A DNA stretch of 64,000 nucleotides. Source: Macrocystis pyrifera. Lineage: Eukaryota; Sar; Phaeophyceae; Laminariales; Laminariaceae. Positions 1-30,425 of this stretch are shown here, piece after piece. The stretch covers positions 9,283,922-9,347,921 of the forward strand of contig JASSKH010000009.1 in assembly GCA_031763025.1 (NCBI GenBank), read 5' to 3'. The notes below the pieces were generated by a model, which was not told the origin of the DNA, did not search any database, and saw only the letters and a list, made by a program, of their open reading frames with translations. Positions within the stretch are counted from its first letter, which is position 1; each line of letters opens with the position of its first letter. A program made the translations under genes and the position numbers.

Positions 1-9
1 GGCCGCAGT

Positions 10-100
10 CAGACAGCAGTCCCGTTTTTCGTAGACAAACTATTAATACTTAGAATTCGAGTGGTTCATCCCCAAGATGGGACTGCAGTCTGTCCTACTG
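10..100. mobile_element. MITE-2 copy a (diverged)
   Basis: MITE-2 is a ~90 bp palindromic repeat with ends ACTGCAGTCCCG and CGGGACTGCAGT around a core resembling GGGACAAACTACTTGGAATT. This copy keeps the CAGTCCCG...GGGACTGCAG ends but its core is diverged. Confidence 0.55.
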
Positions 101-177
101 CTGCAGTAGAACGGTTATGGCGACTACATGGCGGCGATGTCAGCGGGGTACGGATACGTTTGTTTGGGCTTCGGCTA

Positions 178-283
178 TTACGGACCACCATAGTAAATAG
201 CACTTACGGTACACACAAAAACCTATATATTTCCCTATTTTTACTAACAAAATTTAGTCCCATTTACTATGGTCCCCCGCAAT
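178..283 (-). mobile_element. MITE-1 copy a
   Basis: A short element of about 106 bp with 25–28 bp terminal inverted repeats (TTACGGGGGACCATAGTAAA and its complement) around an AT-rich core. Nine copies lie in this window, most flanked by TA, which suggests a Tc1/mariner-type TA target. It has no coding capacity. This copy is in the opposite orientation to most. Confidence 0.75.
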
Positions 284-507
284 GATGAAATACCTAAACT
301 GGGGAAATCGCTGCAATAAATACTGTAGCTGTCTGTGATTTGGAAAGTAGCCGATTCACACGACATTATTTTTCACACAAAAAGAAACCAAACTCCGACA
401 CCCACCCACCTCATTTTTTAGACTGACAGTAGGTGAGGGTACACCATATTAACCGAGTTGAAAAACTAATACCAGAGGTAGTACCGTTTTTTTCTCAATC
501 CTTTTAG

Positions 508-590
508 CATTGCAGTCCCGTTTTGGGGGACAAACTACTTTTATTCCAAGTACTTTGTCCCCACAATCAGGACTGCGGTCCCAAAAGTTA
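508..590. mobile_element. MITE-2 copy b
   Basis: It runs from GCAGTCCCGTTTTGGGGGAC to CAGGACTGCGGTCC, with diverged but recognisable inverted ends. Confidence 0.6.
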
Positions 591-1816
591 ACTCGTCAGG
601 GAATCCCAGCCTCCAACGCACGAACGACTGGTTTGTTTTCCATTCATACGTCTTTTTTAGGAGTGAGTGTGGTGTCGCGTTTGTCCTTGTTTAAGTCGTG
701 CACTCCTGCTCAGCTGTGAAATCTCACGATATGGTCGATGCTCTAGCTGAGCTGGCACGCTGCGCGATATTATCGGTTGCCCGTTGTGTCGCACGCAACA
801 CACTCGGCATAAACACGAACAGCTTTTTTTCTCCTCAAGTGACACGATACGACCTCAGCAATCACGATGTGGTCGATGATAACTAACCATGACGCACAGC
901 TAGCTACCATATATTATGGGTCCGCGTAATTCCCCAATTTTGTGCGGTCGCTGTGTGTGGCGGAACGTCCAAGCACTTGTGTCAGTTCGATCCAAATGCT
1001 GGAATAAAGGAACGAACACCGCAAACCCTTTTCTGTAGTGTACAGAAGAAGCAATCAAGCACTGATAAATGCAAAACTTGCGCGCCTGGGACAGATCAAT
1101 CAATCATCGATTCCTACCTCCTCCATGATCCAGATATTTCAGGGTATTTACTTTCCTTCCTGTGCTATGTATGATCTATATGGCTCGAGCCGCCGGATGT
1201 GAGCCGCACAATCTGCATGATCTGCTTGTAGGACATGTTTCCTCGGTTGGATACGTACCGCACAGATCCTGCACAACCATCGCATAACGGCAAGCCAGAT
1301 CCTGCGCAACAAGCATATATATCATAACGGTCAGCCAGGATCTAGAATATCTACTCTACTGGACAACATCCATTCGATGAGCAGTGGGAATGTTGTACCC
1401 TATTCGCGATAAAAATGAAGGCACGTATATCGGGGGGGGGGGGGACGGCACCTGTGATCACACGGCTTGTCCAGAATATCGCCCTGAGGGTAAAACCTCC
1501 CACGAGTTAAGCTGGAAAGTAAAAGTGATGGAAAAAAAAAAAAAACTAGATCATGATGTCAAACGTGTGAAAACTTGTAGAATGAAATACCAATATCAAT
1601 ACCAGAACGAACGAGCACAACAACAATAACAACAACAACAACAACAACAACAACAACCAGCAGCAGTAGCTCGCAGCTACGCTACGTTCTGCAGGAAAGC
1701 AGGTGACTGGTCCTAGCAAGCCCGACCGCGGCAGCACGCAAACTGCTGCTGCTGTCGGGAGGGGGGGCTGGGGCGCAACGCAGGGGGGGCGAACGTCACC
1801 GCACGGGGGGAGGGAG

Positions 1817-1868
<52 letters not shown>

Positions 1869-2224
1869 TAGCAATCGCTCCACCAAGACCGACCTATTAT
1901 ATTCGTGTGCCCAACAATCCAGCTACTGATGTTATAACCCAACTGTAAGCGCTGGAGGAGTGTAGGTGCGAAGGCACAGAAGCGTTTACCAGGTGGTACA
2001 GAAAAAAAAACATTTTTTTTTTCTGGTCTATATAGTAGATTTTTTTTATTCAGACGGCGCGGATCTCCGGCTTCATGCAGGGTCCAAAACGGGAGCCCCT
2101 GCCCTACCCTATTTTTTATTAGGCGATCGTTGATACCGAAGTGTGAGATGTAAGCCAACCCCCTTCGGGACGCCCTTTGCTATTAACAGCGACCGCAACA
2201 ACAATGGTTGATAGTTTTCGTGTT

Positions 2225-2325
2225 AACCCCTTCAGTACTGCAGTCCCGTTTTGGGGACAAACCTCCTGGAATTAGAGTTGTTCGTCCCCAAAATCGGGAC
2301 TGCTTTACTAAAAAAGGGTTAATAA
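2225..2325. mobile_element. MITE-2 copy c (best preserved)
   Basis: The best copy in the window: TTAACCCCTT and AAAAGGGTTAA flank ACTGCAGTCCCG...CGGGACTGC, so the inverted ends extend about 25 bp. Confidence 0.65.
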
Positions 2326-3404
2326 ACCGTCTACGAGCAGCGTGACCAGTATGGGTAGATTTTACAGCGCAGTCGGCGCCCGGTGCTAAAGAAACGTCAA
2401 TTTGGTGTCCAGGCCCACCCAATAACCTTAATTTTATTTATTTTTCCTGAGAGCTTGATCCACTACTGCTTGTAAGTCTATTTGCATGGTATTTAGAGTT
2501 GGTCCCCCCACCGTTGAGCTGCGTTTCTTGACCCAATTTTTCTTCGTATTGTTTGCGCCGATCGACCCGAGCCTATTTTTCGTAACGCAAGTGTTTCTCC
2601 ACCGCGGGCCGCGCGCCCACTGTATATACGGTCGTGTTGCTTCCGTGCCGTACGACTCCTTCCACTGCTGGACTTACGTAGCTCGGACACCGATTTGTAT
2701 CACTTCCCGAAAATCGCGCACCGATGGCCGTATATAGCCGTAGTCGTGCATTTTTTTTAATACCTGGTAGTCAATTTTTCCCTTTGGAGTTCGCAGAGGG
2801 CTGACAGCTACCGTACCCATATACCCACCACTACTGATTTCAAGCCCTGACGTGCATATACCGCAGAAACAGTATTTTTTTCACAGCAAAGCTCAACTCG
2901 TGTTGGAAACTGCACCCGGATGCCGGCGGGCCGGCGGGCAGCAAGTGCTCGGATTTAGATATAATAGTGTATCAGTAGGTCATTCTAGCAGTAATCACGA
3001 GCTTAAGAGCTTAAGGTTCGTACAGAGAGCTATTCCACCCATTTCACGCACCCACTCGTGCTTCTGGGACAAACCTACTTCGTATCAGCGCTGGAAAAAG
3101 TCGCAGCACGAGCGAGCAGGCGGTACAGGTAAAAAAAAAAACCTAAGCACATTTGCAAACCAACAAAAAAAACTGCTCACATAATAAAAGTTAATCTTCT
3201 TTCAGCACATCTCCTATTAGTATCAATAGCACAGTACTCGTGTAAACATGTAGGCACTTGCAGCCAACACAAACAAAAACTTTTATTTTCCTCGGCACAT
3301 GCCTGCACCACCCCCCCTGCCCTCCGCCCACCCGCCCCCTCCCCCTTCCCACATCCTCCGGCTCACCCTAAAGGCTATCGATTGTCACCACCAGCCAAGG
3401 CTGC

Positions 3405-22660
<19,256 letters not shown>

Positions 22661-22720
22661 GAGTCGAGCGATGTAGCAGCTGCAAAAGCCAGCTGAGTCA
22701 AGAACGGCGTGTTCTCGGTG

Positions 22721-23086
22721 CTACACGGGTGCCTGCGTGCGCTTTCGCTTCTCACGCGCTGCGCGAAGTGCTGCAAGTGTTACTGCACTGAGTTGATCAT
22801 CGACCTTGTTTGCCTCCTTCTTTCGGATTTCACTTTTCAGTATTCTAGGGGTTTCCACAGTACTATTCATAAATACTTTAAAAGGGGTCAGGGGCTGTTG
22901 TTGCGTTGCCGGCTCTACGAACGCTCCTTTCAAGTATCCTAACACCCCTCCGGCTCCCTTGCCGTTTTGGTCGGCGGGACTGTGCGCTCCTTGGAAGGTG
23001 AGTCCACAGGCTACTGCTGTAAAATATCCTTGTCGCGCCGCACCCAGGCATCCCGCCGCGCCCGCCGCCGCGCGCTGTGCGGCCAC
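22721..23086 (-). CDS. Possible small ORF upstream of COG8
   Basis: 121 codons, Ala-rich at the start (MAAQRAAAGAAGCLGAARQG) and basic at the end (LAALRAAREKRKRTQAPV). It ends 60 bases upstream of the COG8 ATG on the same strand. It could be an upstream ORF, an exon of an unseen gene or chance. I recognise no family. Confidence 0.2.
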   Translation of the reverse strand: MAAQRAAAGAAGCLGAARQGYFTAVACGLTFQGAHSPADQNGKGAGGVLGYLKGAFVEPATQQQPLTPFKVFMNSTVETPRILKSEIRKKEANKVDDQLSAVTLAALRAAREKRKRTQAPV

Positions 23087-24316
23087 ATTCGCAGGTCAGA
23101 CTGCTTAGCCACGCGGGCGGTCAGCTCTGGGAAGCAGCTGATCCCCACGGCGGTCGCGGCGAGAGCGAGGTTTGAAAAAAAAAAGCGGCAGCTGCTATAT
23201 CTTCGCGACCGAATTGATTTGATTGACCTGTTGCGGTTTGCTGTCGATGCTCAGCTACACTTACTCTTCTTTTTTCGTCCGCATGTTTTTAACGTGTTCT
23301 CCCTTGCGGCGATGGCTGCTTCGCTTCAAAGGGAGTATGCGTACTGACTGTAGCGCTTGGACTTGTTCGCTCGCTCGTGTGGGTGGCCCACCAAAACTGC
23401 TTGCTACGAGTGAGTACAACTAACTGCTGTGGTACGCACAAAAATGTGTACTCCTGGGTTACCAATTTACCTCGTACCTCGGGATCGTGCGACACGCAGT
23501 TGTATTTTGCACCACAGGTAGCGTCTACGCTGTACCTTTGGAAGGTGGGACTTGGGATTTCTGTGTTGTGGCACATACCGGGTACGTATTAATCAATGAG
23601 GACGCCCGCTGTCATCGCGACATCGTGGCTACGTACGTGCGCGTCCTGAAGCTTGGCACTGGTGTTAATCGTCTGGACTCTCGTGTGCGTTGCGTCTGTA
23701 TTCGTATCCATCCCACTTCACGACAGGAGCTGGGGCTAGCAAGCTGTGCAACACTCCAGCACACTGATACTGACTGCAGAAGATGGCGCTTGACGGTGGG
23801 CTGGCGTCTTCTGGATTGAGCCCTCGCGAGGTTAGTGCAGTAGTGCCTGTGCAGCAGGATGTCGAGGCAAACACCTCTACCGACGCTGCTGCCGACGCTG
23901 CCGTAGATCAGTTGTGCTGCTGCTGCTGCTGCTGCTCCTGCTGCTGCTGCTGCTCCTGCTGGTAAAACATCAAGAGCCACGGCGTGCCACGTCTATAGGG
24001 CACGATTTGCACTGCTCTGTAACCAGGTACACGGTGCGCAAATACATAGGGCAGTAGGTAAATACCAGCACACAGCAGCAACGTTCCGGTGCCTTGGCAT
24101 GGTACTCTCTGCAGTCAGTATTTACTACATGGTACCAGGTACGGTATGTGATACCTGCAGTTTAACCATTACCAGGTATAACCAGTACCAGGTACCAGTC
24201 TGATCGTGAAAATAAGGGACGTTTAGATCATATATAACAAAAAGTCGAAATGTACCTTATATTTGTGGTCAGACCGGTATGTGACCAGCAGTAGGAAGAA
24301 CGGTATTCCCGCTACA

Positions 24317-24548
24317 AAAGAGCGTTGAGTTCGCACAGGGATGCGATCGTTTTTCACAGCTCTCTATTTTTCCAGAACTAAGGGAGAAACGGTTTTGCCG
24401 ATACCGAAGAAGGTGATTTCGAGAAAATCGATTTTTTCGGTCGAGAGCCTTCCGAAAATATAATGTTCGTTTATAATAGCGGCCTCACCGTTATCGAGAA
24501 ACCGGCGCTGAACAACGATCGCACCCTTGTCCGAACTCAACGCTCTTT
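24317..24548. mobile_element. MITE-5, with ~42 bp inverted ends
   Basis: A single 232 bp element. Its left end AAAGAGCGTTGAGTTCGCAC and the following 20 bases are repeated as the reverse complement at the right end with only a few mismatches. The core has further short palindromes (CGAGAAAATCGATTTTTTCG). There is no coding capacity and no clear target duplication. Confidence 0.65.
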
Positions 24549-24556
24549 ACGGTATA

Positions 24557-24641
24557 CTACTATCTCCCTAAATATAATGAACGTTTGTATTTAATATTTG
24601 TATAGAAAATTTCCCTACATTTCCGGACAGGATGGTAGTGG
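24557..24641. mobile_element. MITE-3 copy d
   Basis: CTACTATCTCCCT and CCGGACAGGATGGTAG form the imperfect inverted ends. It lies just right of MITE-5. Confidence 0.5.
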
Positions 24642-25897
24642 TACCTGGTATTTATGATGCCAGGTACTGCACCGGCATACGTGAGCAGGGACGTGATACG
24701 AGTGAGCACCTTTTGGTATTTCCAGTTACCTACATCGTATGGATAATTACCTAAACCCATCCTTTGCTTTTGGAGTTACCTTCCGGTAATTTACAGCCAA
24801 ACCGGGGGTACGCTCAAAAACCGTCAGCAGGGAGGGGTGGGTTTTAACCATCCCTGACGTGATGGATGGCCGCTGTGTGTGCTGTGAGTACCGCAACTGC
24901 TGTGAAGTTTGACGACATCAAGGGGGTGTCCCAAACACTACCGGAAGGTGCCAGTGGTGCAGTGTAGATACCAGATACCAGGTATGTTTTATTTTCCAGG
25001 GGATGGGGGATACAAGAAGTTACCGCAGCTTTTCGAGCACATTGTCGAAGTGTCTTGCGGTAATTTCCGGTATGCATCCTTGTAAATTTCAATAGTACTC
25101 GTATTACGTATTCATATCGTTAGCGCTGTGAGTTGGGTAACTAAAAGTCAACATGTGGGTTCCAGGGTCTCGAGCAGACCGTCGCATGGGTGTTGTCCCG
25201 CGGAGGTCCCACCATTCGCCGAGGTCGTAGATATCCGTACATCTTATTGTACAACTGTGGTCACCCATATTCCTGGACTATTTGTTGTCGTCAGCAGTGA
25301 CATTGTCCCGTGACAAGTAATCACTGCAGATTGGAACGCAAGGCCCGTGCCTCGCACACACACTCTTCCTCTCCATCATCGTTGATGGTCGTTTCGTGGG
25401 ATCGTCCACACCGATCCTATACCAAAACCTGGCGTGTCCTACGCGCTACCCTCTAAGAAAGAGAAGTGCCATAGATGTCGAGTCGAACCTGGGGGTCCTC
25501 CCCATAAACAGCGATGAGTTTATATGGCTACGTAGTTGCAGCCGTGCCGACTATCTGACTACTTGGGTTTCCTTGGTTATGGACGGCTTATTTGGTACGA
25601 GGTGGACGTTTCTTCGGGAGACCACTCGCTCAGAGAGGGGGGGAGGGCGGAGACGTCATGGCGTCATGGCGCGCATCAAAACCGATCCCGTCGACGGTGC
25701 CGGTTCCAATGGCACTGAAGGCTGTTGGCGTCGAACCTGACCACGGCGGGGCTGCATCTTCCGCCGATCACGTGGTGCCTAGGTTTCCTACCGCGGCCGC
25801 GTGCACTCGACGAAGCCACGGTTCACTACCCGGGTTCGCTACCGCGTGCTGAAAGAGCACCGGCTCCATAAGCCTCCCTAATCCTCAAATTTTTCAC

Positions 25898-25990
25898 GAC
25901 CACAACAGTCCCGTTTTTGGGACAAAGTACTTAGACTTTGACTGGTTTGCCCCCACATCGGGACTGCAGTACTAAAAAGGGTTGACGCTG
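25898..25990. mobile_element. MITE-2 copy f (intergenic)
   Basis: ACAGTCCCGTTTTTGGGACA to ATCGGGACTGCAGTACTAAA followed by AGGGTT; both ends are recognisable. Confidence 0.6.
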
Positions 25991-26099
25991 TCATACTGCC
26001 TGAAGTATGAGTTTTGACTGCAAGCTGTACCGGTAAGACAAAGCAAATATCAGCAAGAGACCTCTTGAACTGGGACGGCATACCCATAGCGTTTGTCTT

Positions 26100-26190
26100 A
26101 ACAGCCCTGTGAAGGTATTACCTACTGAGCTACGAGTATAGGGATAAAAGACGGATCAATTGCCCAGCCCAGGGTATTACAACACTCTCC
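26100..26190 (-). repeat. tRNA-like repeat unit 1
   Basis: On the minus strand it has a D-arm-like TAGCTCAGTAGGTA-type box. The whole ~90 bp, including CGATCAATTGCCCAGCCCAG, recurs at 26,378–26,460. Probably a tRNA-derived short element rather than a working tRNA. Confidence 0.35.
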
Positions 26191-26334
26191 CCCTCTCTGA
26201 ACGGCGGGATCTTGCCAAAGGGCGTCGATACCGTATACGGCCGTACGCTGACCTACACGCTGCGTTTCAACGCCTGGGTAAGCAGGGAGGTATGCTTTTA
26301 GGGACGCACGCGCAAGCGTTTCTATAAAAGAAAC

Positions 26335-26460
26335 GTTCGAAGTGAGATTCGAACCCGTGTCCTCGACGACGTCAAGTGTGAAGGTACTACCTACTGAGCT
26401 ATAGGGGTAAGAGATCGATCAATTACCCAGCCCAGGGTAATCCTTACAACACCCCTGATA
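26335..26460 (-). repeat. tRNA-like repeat unit 2
   Basis: The minus strand reads TATAGCTCAGTAGGTAGTAC then ACACGGGTTCGAATCTCA, matching the internal A and B promoter boxes of a tRNA. The acceptor and anticodon stems do not pair, so it looks like a tRNA pseudogene or SINE head. Confidence 0.35.
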
Positions 26461-28184
26461 CGCTGAGACGAACTTTACGATACTACACCTGTTTTTTAAA
26501 AAAAAAAAAAAAAAAAAACAAGAGTTACACTTTGGTCGTTTTAAACGTATTTTGTAACATGTTTCGAATGAAAAACGAAGCTAGATGCGTGACACCATTG
26601 CTATCCTTGCCAGGCAACTATAATATCTACCCGGGAAGTCCAGCCCGATCACAGCCCTATATGTAGGCCATAGAGTAACGTTAAGAGTAAATTTGGTCGG
26701 CATCATTCCATATGTATACATCTACAAGGCTGCTCACGTGTGCCGGCTGTCGCCGACACACATGCTCCGGGAAGGGGTGAAGGCATTGAGGAGTTGAGAG
26801 ACTTTTTTTTCACTTAGGAGATACCATTACTACGATTGATTACTGTTGTCGTGGGTGTTCAAAGGAAAACGTACAATGTCAAGTGTTGGAAAGTCGACGG
26901 CACACGAAAAGCCCTGCCAAAACCATAGCTATCGGGCTCGAGCTGGTATTGTATCGGACACTCCTCCTGCTCCCTCTGATATTGCATCCATATGACACGA
27001 TGCAGCAGCAGCAGAGGAGATGATGCCGGTGCAAATATGCACATGCCGTTGAGCACTTTTCCGACTTGTAGTTTTGTTAGATCCTATTTGCTATCTTCGC
27101 CCTTCTTTCTCCTCTCTCCCATAGTCGTGGCTCATGTCCGGGGTCAAAAAGCAGGCCCTCCTCCCCTCCTCCCCACTACGTTTCGTGCTTTGACTTTTTA
27201 TCGCGAGAGAGAAGACTCCAGCCCATTCTTCCCTCGTCGACTAGCGGCTACTTTTGCGCCCGTACATACCCCCACGCATGGTATGATTATTCGTACCTGG
27301 TAATGTTGGCAAACATATTGAAACAAGCTCACCACGGTGAGAACAAGCTCACCACGGTGAGATTTGAACCCAAGGATCAACTTCTACTGTGGTTTAACAA
27401 TACCTGGTGGTTTGTTCGAGGGTAGCCACCAGACCACCGGGGCGCCCAGCGCTCTGTATGTGTGTGTGTGTGTTTTTTTTTTTTTTTCTGTTGGTGTTTT
27501 GTTCCCTTTTGTTGTGTTCGCCCTTCTTTTCTCTCCTCCTCCTAGTCTAGTCGTAACTCAGATCCGGGGTCACATCGCAGGCTCTCCCCCCCCCTCCCCA
27601 CTGCGGTCCGTGCCTTCTTTTTTGCGGTTCATGGCTTTTCTCCCCTTGTCGACTCGCGTCGAATTCGGCGGTCAGCAGGAATCCAATTAGCTGGTGGAAA
27701 AAAACATCTGAAAAGTTTTTTCTTGGTTTTCGTCCTGCGCATTTCGCGTTTCTGCAACCAACCTGAAACGTAATATGCGTACATCCTGACGACCGTGTGC
27801 CACACAAGTAAGAAAAAAAAAAACTGCAGCATTGTTCAGCAGATGGTGCAGAGCAGAAGCACAACTTTTGGCATGCAGAACAGCACGCAGCAGCAGCAGC
27901 AGCAGCAGCAGCAGCACGCAGCTCGCCGAACTCCCAACGCCCAAACGAAATGCAGCAAGCTGCTCGTTGTACTGCTGTAGTATATGGACCTGCACCAACT
28001 ACCGTGCGTACAACAGCAGCGATGTTACCGATGTTGCGAGGCATCCCGCACGCGTGACTGATGCTGCCTCTGTTAATAGGATTTGGAAAAAAAAAAGACG
28101 ACCTGCTGATCTGCTCCAACGTTTTCCCACTCACAAAAGCATTTACGATAGGACAAAAGACTCGTCTGTGTATGCCACTTTGAT

Positions 28185-28255
28185 CCGAATTATAAGGACA
28201 TTTTGTATTGAATGTTTAGATGCAAACGGCCCATGTATTTCGGGACAGAGTACAG
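28185..28255. mobile_element. MITE-3 copy e
   Basis: A partial copy ending CCATGTATTTCGGGACAGAG. Confidence 0.4.
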
Positions 28256-28339
28256 CAGCAGTAAACAACAGACAGCAGGCATCCTGCTACTCTTGCTGCC
28301 TGCAGCAATTATCACGCGACATCACACCAGCTCTGGTAT

Positions 28340-28860
28340 ATAGCCATGACGACAGACACCAGGGAGCACCAAACCATGGGGACAGCGGCAGTGCAGCTTC
28401 AGCTCAACAGCACCGGCGAAGGTTGGAATGGTGAAGGAAGCGTTGACGCTACTAGCCCACGACTTATGGCCTCGGTGGCTCCGATGTGCTGTGTTGTATA
28501 CACGAAGATGATGCTAGTAATGGCTTATCGGACAAGCTCGACTTTGACTTTGATCCAAGCCACGACGACAGACGACAGGCAAGACTCCGTAAGCTTATGG
28601 TGATAACAGCATTGCAGCTTCAGCTCAACAGCACCGGCAAAGCGGTGGCACAAGGCGTGGTGGCTTGGAGGTGCTGCTGTACACTCATGTACGAAGATGG
28701 TACATACGCGTATGTGTGTGGTTTAAGTGGTGGTAAGGACTTGGGCAGATGGTTTGGGGCTCGATGGCTCGGAGGTGCTGCTGCGCACTCTTGTACGAAG
28801 GTGATTCATGTGTGCGTGATGGCATATGGGACAACTTTGACGTTGATCCAAGGAGTTATC
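28340..28860. repeat. Diverged tandem repeat, ~240 bp unit
   Basis: CAGCTTCAGCTCAACAGCAC, ACGACGACAGAC, GGTGCTGCTG and TTTGA(C)TTTGATCCAAG occur two to three times in the same order. It produces a 267-codon open frame (28,486–29,289) that looks non-genic. Confidence 0.5.
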
Positions 28861-29319
28861 CCGGCTGCCGTTCACACCTGCGTATCTCTAAGAATACCGT
28901 CTCTTTATTGTGATGCTACTGTTCATTTTTTTTACGATCGACGGACTTCGCCCCCAGAAGGCGCACGCCTCGGGTTTCCGCCCCCAACTTCGAGCCTCGA
29001 GGGTTCCGCCCACGCGCCGCGCGCGCGGGGGAGTCTCTGCTCCCTGCCCCAGGGGGAACGAACCGCTCAAGCGAGCGGGGTCTCGACTTCTCGCGATATT
29101 TTTCTTGCGGATGTCAGCTTTTTTTGTACCGGGTTTCAGAGGGGCCAAACGTTCCGAATGGCATTCTCTCAGCGACCGAGGTTAGTGGTAAATAGGTTCT
29201 GTACCCTCTGCTGTTGCAGCTGTGCTCAGATATATCATATATTAACACAAATAAAAAGCAACAGCTGTGATATCGAAGATTTCGTCTAAACTCATCCTTG
29301 CAAGCTGTGTGTCATACTA

Positions 29320-29424
29320 TTACGGGGGACCGTAGTAAATAGGACCAAATATTGTTAGTAAAAATGAGGAAATGTATAGGTTTTTGTCTGTACTCTAGGT
29401 CCTATTTACTATGGTCCTCCGTAA
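29320..29424 (+). mobile_element. MITE-1 copy f (intergenic)
   Basis: A typical copy with one substitution in the right terminus, about 1 kb upstream of the MYB start codon. Confidence 0.75.
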
Positions 29425-30425
29425 TTCGGGCTTTATATGGCCTCATATTTGCTGAATCCCACAACTGGCAGATGTTGTCCCGCTCAATGAGGGCGTACAC
29501 AGTATTCGTGAACAGAATGATTGTGGGGCTGACCGTGTTTGTGAAATCGTTGATCCTGGTGCTTTGACTCCAGCGGATTCACCGACCTATATCCTTCACG
29601 AGGTCGTACGCAGCCCGTGGCAGCGCGCGATCGAAGTAAAATCCCACACAGCTTGCAGAGTTGAGTTTCGACGAAATCCGCGATCTCACAGCTGACGAAG
29701 CTTTTTTGTTTGTTTGTTTTGAGTCCGTACCTGGTACCTGATTCGGAATGTGTGTAGAATACGTATTCATAGTCTGAGCGCACCATAGTGTACGTATTCA
29801 TGCAAGGTCTATACCGCTACCATTTGATAGCGCGACGTTTCGTCGCGGTGGACCAGGAAAGTACGACGGTTACACGATAGGGAGGCGATTTTATCGGTAC
29901 TACTGATCTATTCATATGTGCCAGGTATGCATATATTACAGGGTGCAGTTTATGGTTGAGAATTCATTGAGAATTCAAGCGTTTTTTTTTTCTAAAATCA
30001 GCAGCTGAAGGTCTTACCGCACACCACAACGGCAGAGGCGAACAGCCACCCGTTTCGAGTTTCGAGTACTACATGAAACGACGGAAGAGGACGGAAAAGT
30101 CGGCGGAACTCGACCAGCCTAACCCTGGAGTATGGGGGATGTAAACTATTCAAGTACCTGGCAGCGGTATACTGGTTCGATGACGATGTACGAGATCCCC
30201 GCTTGGTGCTTTGGCTTTTGCCTGTAGGTATGCTCGATGATAGTCAAGAGTTTCAGCAGGATTGCGTTTTACTTCAAAGTACAATAACAGCATGCCTTGA
30301 TCCCCCCCTCCCGTTCTCCACAAGGAACGGTCGATGCCTAACCCCTCTCCCGCCTCCGCGCCGCCTCGCGTGTTGCAACCCCCCTCTGGCAGGACCTCCA
30401 CTCGCATGCAGAAAGCCTTCTACAC

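Larger units (their letters stand above)
1..3404. other. Gene-free repeat region
   Basis: No convincing exon was found on either strand. The stretch holds three copies of MITE-2, one copy of MITE-1, CAG/CAA runs near 1,627–1,660 and 1,825–1,872, and C-rich DNA near 3,310–3,350. The Gln/Ala-rich open frames around 1,550–1,950 come from the trinucleotide runs and look non-genic. It lies downstream of the COG8 stop codon. Confidence 0.6.
22661..30425. other. Gene-poor region between COG8 and the MYB locus
   Basis: The two genes are divergent, so both promoters should lie here, but I recognise no TATA box or other fixed site. It contains MITE-1, -2, -3 and -5 copies, two tRNA-like repeat units, a duplicated ~85 bp block (27,126 and 27,551), a tandem ~240 bp repeat at 28,340–28,860, CAG/CTG runs near 23,920 and 27,890, and many TACCTGGTA-type motifs. 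No exon is supported with confidence. Confidence 0.5.

Noticed and set aside
25128-25860. Open frames near 25 kb considered as an LTR-element or transposase relic
   Set aside because: No catalytic or gag motif could be recognised in any frame.
28910-29185. GC-rich open frames on both strands near 29 kb
   Set aside because: No conserved motif, and the minus and plus frames are mirror shadows in GC-rich DNA.
29480-29800. A possible exon on the minus strand (IADFVETQLCKLCGILLRSR or DRALPRAAYDLVKDIG)
   Set aside because: Two competing frames, no recognised family and no partner exons, so it was left out of the gene list.
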